The translations under genes were made by a program, and so were the position numbers. From the NCBI RefSeq assembly GCF_012931845.1, contig NZ_CP051884.1, positions 62,001 to 126,000 on the forward strand: a stretch of DNA of 64,000 bases, written 5' to 3'. Below the pieces are notes generated by a model. That model saw nothing but the letters and a program-made list of their open reading frames with translations, had not been told where the DNA came from and did not search any database. Of this stretch, positions 44,592-53,507 are shown one piece after another (within the stretch, counting starts at the first letter, position 1; every line of letters starts with the position of its first letter). This DNA is from Cellulomonas taurus (lineage in GTDB: Bacteria > Actinomycetota > Actinomycetes > Actinomycetales > Cellulomonadaceae).

Positions 44592-45484
44592 GTGCTCCGA
44601 CGATGCCCCCGCCCGTGGTGGACGCGCCCGCGCCGCCGACCGCCCGTCGTCGCCCGTACCGGGCCCTGGAACCGACCCGGGGCGGGAAGATCCTGCGCGG
44701 CATCCTGCTCAGCCTGGGTGCGGTGGTGACGCTGTTCCCGTTCTACGCGATGGTGATCATCGCGCTGAAACCGGAGACCGCTGTGCAGTTCCCCGGGTCG
44801 TTGCTGCCGTGGAACCTGGACACCTCCTCCTTCGGTGAGGTGCTGGCCGGCAAGGACATGGTGCGGTGGTTCCTGAACACCGTCATCTACTCCGTGGTGT
44901 CGGTGGTCCTGGTCCTGCTGTTGGCCTCGATGGCCGGGTACGCCTTCGCCAAGAAGCGGTTCCCGGGGCGGGAGGCGATGTTCTGGTCGTTCCTGGCGAT
45001 GGTCATGGTGCCGTACCACGTCACCCTGATCCCGACGTTCATCGTGCTGGCCCGGATGGGCGGGGTGAACACCTACTGGGGTCTGATCCTGCCGACCCTG
45101 GCGAATGCCCAGGCGGTGTTCCTGATGCGGCAGTTCATCAAGGGCCTGCCGGACGAATTGTTCGAGGCGGCCAAGATCGACGGCGCCGGGGAATGGCGCA
45201 CCTTCGTCCAGATCGTGCTGCCGCTGTGCAAGCCGGTGCTGGCCACCCTGGGCACCTTCGTCTTCCTCTGGCACTGGAACGACTTCCTGTGGCCGCTGAT
45301 CATCGGCAAGAGCGCCGACATGTGGACGCTGACCGTGGGCATCGCGTCCCTGCGGCAGCAGCAGGTGCCGCTGTCGGTGGTGCTGGCCGGATCGGTGGTC
45401 GCGCTGGTGCCGATCTTCGCCGCCTACGCGGTCGCGCAGCGGTCATTCCAAGAAGGTGTCGCGCACACCGGGATCAAGGGTTGA
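44588..45484 (+). CDS. Sugar ABC transporter permease, MalG-type
   Basis: A 298-residue partner permease. ILLSLGAVVTLFPFYAMVIIALKPE begins the membrane part. The EAA loop is ELFEAAKIDGAGEWRTFVQIVLPLCKP, and the usual FLWHWNDFLWPLI follows. GTG start overlapping the preceding gene. No ATP-binding subunit is encoded anywhere in the cluster; in actinobacteria such importers commonly share a MsiK-type ATPase encoded elsewhere, so energising by a shared subunit is the likely explanation. Confidence 0.94.
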   Translation: MSAPTMPPPVVDAPAPPTARRRPYRALEPTRGGKILRGILLSLGAVVTLFPFYAMVIIALKPETAVQFPGSLLPWNLDTSSFGEVLAGKDMVRWFLNTVIYSVVSVVLVLLLASMAGYAFAKKRFPGREAMFWSFLAMVMVPYHVTLIPTFIVLARMGGVNTYWGLILPTLANAQAVFLMRQFIKGLPDELFEAAKIDGAGEWRTFVQIVLPLCKPVLATLGTFVFLWHWNDFLWPLIIGKSADMWTLTVGIASLRQQQVPLSVVLAGSVVALVPIFAAYAVAQRSFQEGVAHTGIKG

Positions 45485-45489
45485 AACCG

Positions 45490-46509
45490 ATGTTCACTTC
45501 GCAGAACGAGCTGGAGGACCGGCTCACCACTCCGTCACCGGCCCTGGTCGCCGACCTGTCCCGGTCCGCCGGCGACCTGGTGATCCTGGGTGCCGGCGGC
45601 AAGATGGGGCCGACGCTGGCGGTGCTGGCCCGACGGGCGCTGGACGCGGCGGGCAGGACCGGCGACGCGGTGCACGCCGTCTCGCGCTGGTCCGATGCCG
45701 CCCAGGCCGACCACCTGCGCGATCAGGGGGTGTCGGTGCACGCCGCCGACCTGCTCGCGGACGACGAGCCGGACCTGCCGGACGGTGCCGACGTGCTGTT
45801 CATGGTCGGCGCGAAGTTCGGCTCCGCCTCCGCCCCGTCCTGGGCGTGGGCGGTCAATGCGGCGCTGCCGGACCGGATCGCCCGTCGGTACGCCGGATCG
45901 CGGATCACCGCCTTCTCCACCGGGAACGTCTACCCCCTCGTGCCGGTCACCTCGCAGGGTGCGGCCGAGAGCCACCCGGTCGGTCCGGTCGGCGAGTACG
46001 CGATGTCCTGCCTGGGGCGGGAGCGGGTGTTCTCGCACGGGGCGCTCACCCGCGGCACGCCGGTCAGCCTGATCCGGCTGAACTATGCGGTCGACCTGCG
46101 CTACGGCGTCCTGGCGGACATCGGGAACACCCTGCTCGCCGGGGACCCGGTCGACCTGACCACCGGACATGTCAACGTGGTCTGGCAGGGCTACGCCAAC
46201 GAGGTCACCCTCCGGGCGATGGCGCACGCGTCGCCCGAGGTGTTCACGCTCAACCTCACCGGGCCGGAGGTGCTGCCGGTGGAACGGGTGGCCCGACGAC
46301 TGGCCGCCGGGCTGGGCGTGGAGCCGAGCTTCGTCGGGGAACCGTCGCCGACCGCGCTGCTGAACGACGCCACCCGGTGCTTCGACCTGTTCGGCTACCC
46401 GGATGTCACCGCAGGTCAGCTGATCGACTGGCAGGCCGCCTGGCTCGCCGCCGGGCTGCCGACCAGCGGCAAGCCGACCAAGTTCGCGGTGCGGGACGGA
46501 GCGTTCTGA
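45490..46509 (+). CDS. NAD-dependent epimerase/dehydratase-like protein
   Basis: A 339-residue extended SDR-like protein. The cofactor loop is VILGAGGKMGPTLAVLARRAL. ITAFSTGNVYPLVPVTSQGAAESHP is the substrate segment, and RLNYAVDLRYGVLADI follows. At the expected YxxxK position the sequence reads EYAMSCLGRERVF, with the tyrosine kept but cysteine in place of lysine, so its chemistry may differ from classic epimerases. It starts 5 bases after the second permease gene and its stop overlaps the next start. It probably works on the imported sugar or its oxidised form. Confidence 0.8.
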   Translation: MFTSQNELEDRLTTPSPALVADLSRSAGDLVILGAGGKMGPTLAVLARRALDAAGRTGDAVHAVSRWSDAAQADHLRDQGVSVHAADLLADDEPDLPDGADVLFMVGAKFGSASAPSWAWAVNAALPDRIARRYAGSRITAFSTGNVYPLVPVTSQGAAESHPVGPVGEYAMSCLGRERVFSHGALTRGTPVSLIRLNYAVDLRYGVLADIGNTLLAGDPVDLTTGHVNVVWQGYANEVTLRAMAHASPEVFTLNLTGPEVLPVERVARRLAAGLGVEPSFVGEPSPTALLNDATRCFDLFGYPDVTAGQLIDWQAAWLAAGLPTSGKPTKFAVRDGAF

Positions 46510-47576
46510 TGCTCGACCCGGCCCTGCACCACCTGCTGCACGACGGCGCGGTGATCCCCGCTCATCCGCTGGCCCTGACCGCCGAGCGTCGGTTCGACGA
46601 GCGGCATCAGCGTGCCCTGACCCGGTACTACGCCGCCTCCGGCGCCGGGGGCGTCGCGGTGGGCGTGCACACCACCCAGTTCGAGATCCGCGAGCCGGGG
46701 ATCGACCTGTACGAACCGGTGCTCGCCCTGGCCGCCGACGTGCTGGACCGGGAGGTCGACCGGCCGTTCCTCCGGGTCGCCGGGGTGGCCGGTCCCACGG
46801 CGCAGGCGGTGGCCGAGGCCGAGATCGCCGCCGGACTGGGCTACCACGCGGTGCTGCTCAGTCCGCCCCGTCCGGCGATCGGCGCACCGGAGCCGACCGA
46901 GGACGCGATGATCGAGCGCGCCGCGGCCGTCGGCGAGGTGCTGCCGGTGATCGGCTTCTACCTCCAGGCGGCGATCCGTGGTCCCCGCCTCGGGCTGTCG
47001 TTCTGGCGGCGATTCGCGGAGCTGGAGTCGGTGGTCGCGGTGAAGGCGGCACCCTTCGACCGGTACCGCACCCTGGATGTGGCCCGGGCGGTCGCCGGAT
47101 CCTCGCGCGGTGCCGACATCGCGCTCTACACCGGGAACGACGACGCCATCGTCGCCGACCTGCTCTCCGACCTGACCTTCGACGGGCCGGACGGCTCCCC
47201 GGTGACCCGCCGGGTGTCCGGTGGTCTGCTCGGGCACTGGTCGGTGTGGACCCGGCGTGCTGTCGAGCTGCTGGACCTGGTCCGGGACGCCCGCGCCGGT
47301 GACGGGGCGGCCGTGGTCGAGCTGATGTCCCGGGCCGCCGCGATCACCGACGCGAATGCGGCGCTGTTCGACCCCTCGCACGACTTCGCGGGCTGCATCG
47401 CGGGGGTGCACGAGGTGCTGCGCCGCCAGGGGTTGCTGGCCGGGACCTGGTGCCTGGACCCGGCCGAGGGGCTGTCGCCCGGGCAGTCGGCGGAGATCGA
47501 CCGCGTGCTGCGCCTGCACCCCTGGCTGTCCGACGACGAGTTCGTGGCCGAGCACCTGGACGGGTGGCTGCGGTGA
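46509..47576 (+). CDS. Dihydrodipicolinate synthase-family aldolase (long form)
   Basis: A 355-residue protein of the DapA/N-acetylneuraminate lyase superfamily. The Schiff-base lysine is K179 in VVAVKAAPFDRYRT. Unusual N-terminal sequence (PAHPLALTAERRFDERHQRALTRYY) and a GIDLYEPVLALAADV segment place it in a long, poorly characterised subgroup rather than with true DapA. It likely splits or condenses a 2-oxo acid. The ATG overlaps the preceding stop by one base; the next gene starts 4 bases before its stop. Confidence 0.82.
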   Translation: MLDPALHHLLHDGAVIPAHPLALTAERRFDERHQRALTRYYAASGAGGVAVGVHTTQFEIREPGIDLYEPVLALAADVLDREVDRPFLRVAGVAGPTAQAVAEAEIAAGLGYHAVLLSPPRPAIGAPEPTEDAMIERAAAVGEVLPVIGFYLQAAIRGPRLGLSFWRRFAELESVVAVKAAPFDRYRTLDVARAVAGSSRGADIALYTGNDDAIVADLLSDLTFDGPDGSPVTRRVSGGLLGHWSVWTRRAVELLDLVRDARAGDGAAVVELMSRAAAITDANAALFDPSHDFAGCIAGVHEVLRRQGLLAGTWCLDPAEGLSPGQSAEIDRVLRLHPWLSDDEFVAEHLDGWLR

Positions 47577-48679
47577 GCGCGCCCGGAGTCCCCCTCGGCG
47601 CGCCGAGTTCGGCACCTTCGCACCCGGATCGGTCGTCGGAGTGCCGAACTCGGGGCGGAACTGCCGACTTCGCCGCGGCGTCGGTGGTGGTTGCGGTGCC
47701 GGAGGCGTTGCGGGGGGAGTTCTTCGACGCGGAGGGGCTGGACCGGCTCGCGGCTGTGGCGGGGCAGCTCGGGGGCGGGGTGGCGTGGCTGGATGGCGGA
47801 CTCGCGCTGGACGGTGGGGGCCCGTCCTGGCCCGCCGTGCGCGCGCTGGTGACCAGCTGGGGCCAACCCCCGCTCACCGCCGCCGTGCTCGACCGCCTGC
47901 CGTCGCTGGAGGTGGTCGCCCACGTCGGTGCCACCGTGCGCCCCTTCGTCACCCCCGAGCTGTACGCCCGCGGGATCACGGTCACCCAGGCGGGCCAGGC
48001 GATGGCCCGGCCGGTGGCCGAGGTCGCGCTCACCTTCACCCTGGCGCTGCTGCACCAGGTCCCCCGGTTCGACCACGCCCTGACCGCCGGTGCCCCGTGG
48101 CAGCGCGCGGAGGACGCCCCGCCTCGGCACGAGCTGCTGGACAGCACCATCGGCGTGGTCGGCGCCTCCCGGACCGGCCGGGCGTTCATCGCCCTGCTCA
48201 CCGCCCTGGGTGCCCGGGTGCTGGTCGCCGACCCGTATCTCACCGACGCCGAGGCGCTCGGCGTGGAGGCGGTCGAGCTGGACGAGCTGTTCCGGCGCAG
48301 TCGGGTCGTCGTGCTGCACGCCCCGTCCCTGCCCGAGACGCACCATCTGGTCGACGCCCGCCGCCTGGCCCTGATGCCGGACGGCGCCGGGCTGGTGAAC
48401 ACCGCCCGGTCCTGGCTGGTCGACGAGGACGCCCTGGTCGCCGAACTGCGCACCGGCCGGATCGACGCCGCCCTGGACGTCTTCGACGCCGAGCCGTTGC
48501 CCGTCGACCACCCGCTGCGGGCCCTGCCGAACGTCCTGCTCACCCCGCACCACGCGGCCGGGACGGTGGAGGGCCGGCTGCGGCAGGGCCGGATCGTGCT
48601 GGACGAGCTCGCCCGGTCGGCACGGGGCGAGCCCCTGGAACACACCGTCACCCCGAGCGACCTGGAGCGTGTGGCATGA
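47573..48679 (+). CDS. D-2-hydroxyacid dehydrogenase family protein
   Basis: A 368-residue NAD-dependent 2-hydroxyacid dehydrogenase. TIGVVGASRTGRAF is the dinucleotide fold (GxSxxG variant). The catalytic arginine is in LVNTARSWLVDEDAL, the glutamate in ALDVFDAEPLP and the histidine in LTPHHAAG. Residues 1-36 have no family counterpart and are encoded by a stretch containing a 13-bp inverted repeat, so the real start may be downstream of it, around the VVVAVPEALRG strand near 47682. The GTG used here overlaps the preceding stop. It probably reduces or oxidises a 2-oxo/2-hydroxy acid of the pathway. Confidence 0.85.
   Translation: MSAPGVPLGAPSSAPSHPDRSSECRTRGGTADFAAASVVVAVPEALRGEFFDAEGLDRLAAVAGQLGGGVAWLDGGLALDGGGPSWPAVRALVTSWGQPPLTAAVLDRLPSLEVVAHVGATVRPFVTPELYARGITVTQAGQAMARPVAEVALTFTLALLHQVPRFDHALTAGAPWQRAEDAPPRHELLDSTIGVVGASRTGRAFIALLTALGARVLVADPYLTDAEALGVEAVELDELFRRSRVVVLHAPSLPETHHLVDARRLALMPDGAGLVNTARSWLVDEDALVAELRTGRIDAALDVFDAEPLPVDHPLRALPNVLLTPHHAAGTVEGRLRQGRIVLDELARSARGEPLEHTVTPSDLERVA
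47603..47653. repeat. 13-bp perfect inverted repeat at the gene start
   Basis: CCGAGTTCGGCAC (47603-47615) and GTGCCGAACTCGG (47641-47653) are perfect reverse complements separated by 25 bases. A partial third copy, CTGCCGACTTCG, lies at 47661-47672. It resembles a small palindromic repeat element inserted at the junction of two coupled genes. It could also act as a hairpin lowering translation of the downstream half of the operon. Confidence 0.6.
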
Positions 48680-49413
48680 GCCGACTCGGTGTCTGGAGCA
48701 CCCTGACCGACCCGGTGGTCGCCGAACTGCTCGGCCGCTCCGGGTACGACTACGTGTGCGTCGACCTGCAACACGGCCTGACCGGACCCGGCAGCGTGGT
48801 CCCGGTCCTGCAGGCCCTGCGGCACACCCCGGCGACCACGCTGGTCCGGGTGCCCGACCACCGGCCGGACGGCCTGATGCGTGCCCTGGACCTGGGCGCG
48901 GACGGGGTGGTGGTGCCGATGGTCGACTCGCCGGAGCAGGCGGCCGCCGCGGTCGCCGCCTGCACCTACCCGCCACACGGCTTCCGGTCCTGGGGACCGA
49001 TGTGGGGCGATGTCGACGGTGCGGCCGCCGGTCCCGAGCAGGCCGACGCCGACCGCCAGGTGATCGTGATGGTGGAGACCGCCGCCGGGTTCGCCGCGGT
49101 GCGCGAGATCGCCGCGGTGCCCGGCGTGGCAGCCGTCTACGTCGGGCCGAACGACCTGGCGCTCACCCTCGGCCTCGGCCGGGAGACCTACGCGACCTCG
49201 ACCGCCGTGCACGAGGCGCTGGACACCGTGCTGGCCACCACCGAGGCCGCCGGGATCGTGATGGGCCTGCACTGCGCCACCGCGGAGATGGCGTCGTACT
49301 GGCGCGAGCGCGGGGTGGGGATGCTGACCGTGGCCACGGACAGCACGCTGCTGCGCACCGCCTCGGCGGCCGCACTGTCGACCGCCCGGGGTGGGGACGG
49401 GGCGACCTGGTGA
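48676..49413 (+). CDS. HpcH/HpaI family aldolase
   Basis: A 245-residue class II (metal-dependent) aldolase of the HpcH/HpaI family, which splits 2-keto-3-deoxy sugar acids or 4-hydroxy-2-oxo acids into pyruvate and an aldehyde. Features: YDYVCVDLQHG with the base histidine, TLVRVPDHRPDGLMRALDLGADGVVVPMVDSPEQA, GFRSWGP, the metal ligand glutamate in VIVMVETAAGF and YVGPNDLALTLG with the second metal-binding aspartate. Overlaps both neighbours by 4 bases. Confidence 0.92.
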   Translation: MSRLGVWSTLTDPVVAELLGRSGYDYVCVDLQHGLTGPGSVVPVLQALRHTPATTLVRVPDHRPDGLMRALDLGADGVVVPMVDSPEQAAAAVAACTYPPHGFRSWGPMWGDVDGAAAGPEQADADRQVIVMVETAAGFAAVREIAAVPGVAAVYVGPNDLALTLGLGRETYATSTAVHEALDTVLATTEAAGIVMGLHCATAEMASYWRERGVGMLTVATDSTLLRTASAAALSTARGGDGATW

Positions 49414-50843
49414 GCGCCACCCCGACCGGCACCGCCCCCGTCCTGCGCGACGTCCTGCCCGCCGTCACCACCTGGACGCCACGCGAGTCGGCGCTGACCG
49501 CCGGGGTCGCCCGCACCGACATCACCCCGCCCCCCGGCATCCGGGCGCACAACTGGGGCGCCGCCCGCACCGAGCTGGCCACCGGTGTGCACCGCCCGCT
49601 CACCGCCACCGCGCTCGCCTTCCACGACCGAGGCACCGACCGCTGGCGCTACCTGCTCACCCTGGACCTCGGCTGGTGGCGCGACACCACCTCCTTCCAC
49701 CGCCTGCGCGACCCGATCCTGACCGCCCTGGACGCCGCGCCCGACGACCTGCTGCTGCATCTGGTGCACACCCACGCCGGGCCGTCGATCAGCGACCTCG
49801 GTCTGGACCTGCCCGGCGCCGAGCTGCTGCCCGCCTACCAGGAACAGCTCACCGCCGGCGCGATCACCGCCTGCCGGACGGCCCGGGAGTCGGCTGCCGC
49901 CACCGTCCTCACCTGGGCGCAGGGTCGCTGCGACCTGGCGGTGACCAGGAACCTGCCCTGTGGCGACCGGGACGTGGTGGCCTTCGACCCGGGAACGCCC
50001 GCCGACGACACCCTGCTGGTCGGCCGGATCACCGTGGACGGGGCCACGATCGCCACGCTGGTCAACTACGCCTGCCACCCGACCACGCTCGCCCACCACA
50101 ACAGCCTGCTGTCGCCCGATCTGGTCGGCGCCACCCGGGAGGTGGTCGAGTCGGTCACCGCCGCCCCGTGCCTGTTCCTGCAGGGTGCCTCCGGCGAGCT
50201 GTCGCCCCGCGAGCAGTACGTCCCCGGCACCGAGCAGACCGACCGCAACGGCCGGGTGCTCGGCCACGCCACCCTCGCCGTGCTGGAACGGATGGGCGCC
50301 CCCGGCACCCGCCTGCGGTTCGACGGGGTGGTCGAATCCGGTGCGCCGCTCGGGCTGTGGCAGCGCGAGCCCGCATCGGTGCCCGACACGGTCGACTGCC
50401 TGTCCACCGTCGTCCCGCTCCCGGCCCGTCCGGCGGCGACCGCCGAACAGATCACCGCCCAGTGGTCGGACATCGACCCGGTCGCCGCCGCCGAACGCCT
50501 GCGCCGCGCCACCCGGCTCGCCGACGGCTACCTGGACGGCGACACGGCCCAGCACCCGCTCTGGGTGTGGCGGCTCGGCGACGCGGTGATCGTGGCGCAC
50601 CCCGGGGAGGCGTTCTCCGCCCTGCAGACCGAGCTGCGTCGCCGCCACCCGGACCGCGCGGTGCTGGTGCTCAACCTGACCAACGGACCCGGCTTCGTCT
50701 ACCTGCCGGATGCGGCGTCCTACCGGCGCGACCGCTACCAGGTGTGGCAGACCCTGCTCGCCCCCGGCGGCCTGGAATCACTGATCGACACCGCCGACCA
50801 GCTGATCGCCGGGCTCGCCCCGGCCCGTGAGGAGACCGCATGA
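49410..50843 (+). CDS. Neutral/alkaline ceramidase-like hydrolase, cytoplasmic
   Basis: A 477-residue protein related to neutral non-lysosomal ceramidases. Family motifs are present: GVARTDITPPPGI at the start, HLVHTHAGPSISD (metal-binding histidines), NYACHPTTLAHHNSLLSPDL, CLFLQGASGELSPRE and VIVAHPGEAFSALQTEL near the end. It lacks any signal peptide, unlike secreted ceramidases, and is well short of the usual 650 or more residues. It is encoded in the middle of a sugar-acid operon (4-base overlaps both sides). It therefore more likely hydrolyses an amide or ester bond in a small intracellular pathway compound than a lipid. Confidence 0.78.
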   Translation: MSATPTGTAPVLRDVLPAVTTWTPRESALTAGVARTDITPPPGIRAHNWGAARTELATGVHRPLTATALAFHDRGTDRWRYLLTLDLGWWRDTTSFHRLRDPILTALDAAPDDLLLHLVHTHAGPSISDLGLDLPGAELLPAYQEQLTAGAITACRTARESAAATVLTWAQGRCDLAVTRNLPCGDRDVVAFDPGTPADDTLLVGRITVDGATIATLVNYACHPTTLAHHNSLLSPDLVGATREVVESVTAAPCLFLQGASGELSPREQYVPGTEQTDRNGRVLGHATLAVLERMGAPGTRLRFDGVVESGAPLGLWQREPASVPDTVDCLSTVVPLPARPAATAEQITAQWSDIDPVAAAERLRRATRLADGYLDGDTAQHPLWVWRLGDAVIVAHPGEAFSALQTELRRRHPDRAVLVLNLTNGPGFVYLPDAASYRRDRYQVWQTLLAPGGLESLIDTADQLIAGLAPAREETA

Positions 50844-51646
50844 ATCCCCGCTCCGTGGTGGTCACCGGATCGTCCTCCGGGATCGGCCGTGCCATCGCCA
50901 CCCGACTCGCCGCCGACGGCTGGGCGGTCGTCGTCACCGGCCGGGACACCGCCCGCACCACGGCGGTCGCCGAGCAGCTGCGCGGCACCGGTGCACTCGC
51001 GGACGCCGTCGCCGGTGATGTCGCCGACCGGTCCCTGCACCCCCGGCTGCTCGCCGCCGCCACCGCCCTCGCGCCGCTGGGCGCCTGGGTGAACTGCGCC
51101 GGGATCACGATCCGCAACGGCCTGACCGACCTGTCCGAGCCGGACACGCTCGCGATGATCCACGGCAACCAGCTCGGGTCGCTGTGGGGCTGCGAGACCG
51201 CGGTGCGGGAGTTCCTGGCCACCGGGACGCCGGGCGGCATCGTGAACATGTCATCGGTGCACGGGTCGCGGGCCTACCCCGAACACACCGTGTACGAGAT
51301 GACGAAGGCGGCGGTCGAGGCGCTCACCCGCTCGGTGGCGGTCACCTACGCGGCGCACGGGATCCGGGCGAACGCGGTCGCCCCCGGGGCGGTCAGGTCA
51401 CCGGCGCTCGACGACTCCTTCCGCCGCGCACCGGACCCGGCGGCCGCCGAGCGGTTCCTCGCCGACCGGTCGCCCGCCCGGCGGATCGCCGAACCGGAGG
51501 AGGTGGCCGGGGTGGTGTCGTTCCTGCTGTCCACCGACGCGTCGTACGTCTCCGGGCAGACGGTGGCCATCGACGGCGGCTGGCTGGCGGCGCTCGCGGA
51601 CGACCCGGACGACCCGGAGGCGCGCCGTGCGGGGGTGCGGGCATGA
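50840..51646 (+). CDS. Short-chain dehydrogenase/reductase
   Basis: A 268-residue classical SDR. Cofactor motif VTGSSSGIGRAIATRLA, NCAG structural motif in AWVNCAGITIRNG, serine in NMSSVHGS and catalytic pair Y152/K156 in VYEMTKAAVEAL. The C-terminal SYVSGQTVAIDGGWLA is typical. Probable polyol, sugar or 2-keto-3-deoxy acid dehydrogenase of the pathway. Coupled to both neighbours by 4-base overlaps. Confidence 0.94.
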   Translation: MNPRSVVVTGSSSGIGRAIATRLAADGWAVVVTGRDTARTTAVAEQLRGTGALADAVAGDVADRSLHPRLLAAATALAPLGAWVNCAGITIRNGLTDLSEPDTLAMIHGNQLGSLWGCETAVREFLATGTPGGIVNMSSVHGSRAYPEHTVYEMTKAAVEALTRSVAVTYAAHGIRANAVAPGAVRSPALDDSFRRAPDPAAAERFLADRSPARRIAEPEEVAGVVSFLLSTDASYVSGQTVAIDGGWLAALADDPDDPEARRAGVRA

Positions 51647-53469
51647 CGCTCCGTTCCGCCGTCTGGTTCGCCGGGACCGACGAGGTCGCGGTGCTGCACC
51701 GGGTCGCACTCCGGCTCGGACCCGACGACCTGGGCAAGCCGGTGATCGGGATCGCCGACACCGCCAGCGACCTCAATCCGTGCAACGCGGGCTTCACGGC
51801 CCTGGCGGAGCAGGTCGCCGAGGGGGTGCGCGCGGCCGGTGGCATCCCGGTCCGGTTCCCGGTGATGTCCCTCGGCGAGGACCTGATGAAGCCCTCCGCC
51901 ATGCTGTACCGCAACCTGGTCGCGATGGAGCTGGAGGAGACCGTCCGCGCCTACCCGTTGGACGGCGTGGTCCATCTGGCCAACTGCGACAAGACGGTCC
52001 CGGCCGCGCTGATGGCCGCCGCGTCCGCCGATCTGCCGTCCCTGCTGCTGCTCGGCGGCGCACGGTCGGCCCCCGAGTTCCGCGGCAAGCCGCTCGGCGC
52101 GGGCACCGATCTGTGGCGCGCCCTCGACGACCGTCGGGCCGGGACCCTGGACGACCGGGGCTGGGCCGACCTGGAACGCTGCCTGTCCTGCGCCGGACCC
52201 GGTGCCTGCAACGTGATGGGCACCGCCTCCACCCTGGCGATGCTGACCGAGGCCCTCGGCATGGCCCTGCCCGGCACCGCCCTGCTGGACGCCGTCGGTC
52301 CGCGGATCGAGCAGGCGGCCCGGGACACCGGGGCCCGGGTGGTCGCGATGGTGGCGGCCGACCGCCGGCCCTCCACCGTGATGACCCAGACCGCGCTGGA
52401 CACCGCGATCCAGGTGCTGGCGGCGATCGGCGGTTCGACCAATGCGGTGATCCACCTGGCGGCGGTCGCCGGGCGACTGGGCTTGGACGCGAGCCTGAGC
52501 CGGATGGACGCGCTGTGGCGGGAGGTGCCGCTGCTCGCGGACGTCGAACCCTGCGGCAGCGGACTGGTGCACCAGCTGCGCCGGGACGGGGGACTGCCCA
52601 CGCTGCTGGCCGCGTTGTGCGGCACCGACCCGCTCGGCGCCCCCGATCCCGCACCTGGGCCCGGCCGCGTTGTCGACCCCGAGCGCGACCCTGGGCCCGA
52701 CCACGGCCCCCGCTCCGGCAGCGACGGTGACCCGCTGGCCCAGTCCTGCGGGGACGGCCGACCGTGGCGGGAGGTGCTCGACGACTATCCCGCCCCCGGC
52801 GCCCCCGGGTCACTGATCCGCACGAGGTCCGCCCCGGTTCTCCCGGCCCCCACTCTCGCGGCGGTGGACGGCACCCTCGCCCCGTCCGGCGCCGTCATCA
52901 AGGTCGCCGCCGCCACCCCCGACCTGCTCAGCCACACCGGCCGGGCCGTGGTCTTCGACTCCTATGACCACATGCGCACCCGCCTCGACGACCCGGACTT
53001 GGACGTCAGCGAGGACGACGTGCTGGTGGTGCGCGGCTGCGGCCCGGTCGGCGTGCCCGGCATGCCGGAGTGGGGGATGGCGCCGATCCCGCAGCGCCTG
53101 GTCGAACGGGGTGTCCGGGACCTGGTCCGGATCAGCGACGGCCGGATGAGCGGCACCTCCTTCGGCACCGTCGTCCTGCACGTCGCCCCGGAGGCCGCGG
53201 TCGGCGGCCCGCTCGCCCTGGTCCGGGACGGCGACCCGATCCGGCTGGACGTGCCGAACCGGCGCCTCGACCTGGACGTCGACCCCGCCGAACTCGACCG
53301 CCGCCGCGGCACCCTCGCGCCCCCGGCCTCCGCGGTCCACCTGCGCGGCTGGCCCCGGTTGTACGCCGACCACGTCCTGCAGGCCGACCAGGGCGCCGAC
53401 CTCGACTTCCTGATCGCACCGACCCCGGCACACCGCCGATTCGTCGACCCCGTGGTCGGCCGGTCCTGA
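51643..53469 (+). CDS. IlvD/Edd family dehydratase (sugar acid dehydratase type)
   Basis: A 608-residue iron-sulfur dehydratase of the IlvD/Edd family that removes water from a sugar acid or dihydroxyacid, giving a 2-keto-3-deoxy acid. The cluster ligands C115 (ANCDKTVPAA) and C183/C189 region (CLSCAGPGACNVMGTAS) are present, as is the catalytic serine segment GRMSGTSFGTVVLH. Around residues 345-380 lies a proline/aspartate/glycine-rich insertion (PGPGRVVDPERDPGPDHGP) that family members lack. Context favours a pentonate/hexonate dehydratase over valine/isoleucine synthesis. Confidence 0.9.
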   Translation: MTLRSAVWFAGTDEVAVLHRVALRLGPDDLGKPVIGIADTASDLNPCNAGFTALAEQVAEGVRAAGGIPVRFPVMSLGEDLMKPSAMLYRNLVAMELEETVRAYPLDGVVHLANCDKTVPAALMAAASADLPSLLLLGGARSAPEFRGKPLGAGTDLWRALDDRRAGTLDDRGWADLERCLSCAGPGACNVMGTASTLAMLTEALGMALPGTALLDAVGPRIEQAARDTGARVVAMVAADRRPSTVMTQTALDTAIQVLAAIGGSTNAVIHLAAVAGRLGLDASLSRMDALWREVPLLADVEPCGSGLVHQLRRDGGLPTLLAALCGTDPLGAPDPAPGPGRVVDPERDPGPDHGPRSGSDGDPLAQSCGDGRPWREVLDDYPAPGAPGSLIRTRSAPVLPAPTLAAVDGTLAPSGAVIKVAAATPDLLSHTGRAVVFDSYDHMRTRLDDPDLDVSEDDVLVVRGCGPVGVPGMPEWGMAPIPQRLVERGVRDLVRISDGRMSGTSFGTVVLHVAPEAAVGGPLALVRDGDPIRLDVPNRRLDLDVDPAELDRRRGTLAPPASAVHLRGWPRLYADHVLQADQGADLDFLIAPTPAHRRFVDPVVGRS

Positions 53470-53507
53470 TGACCACCGACCTCACCACGCACCACGAAGG
53501 AGACACC

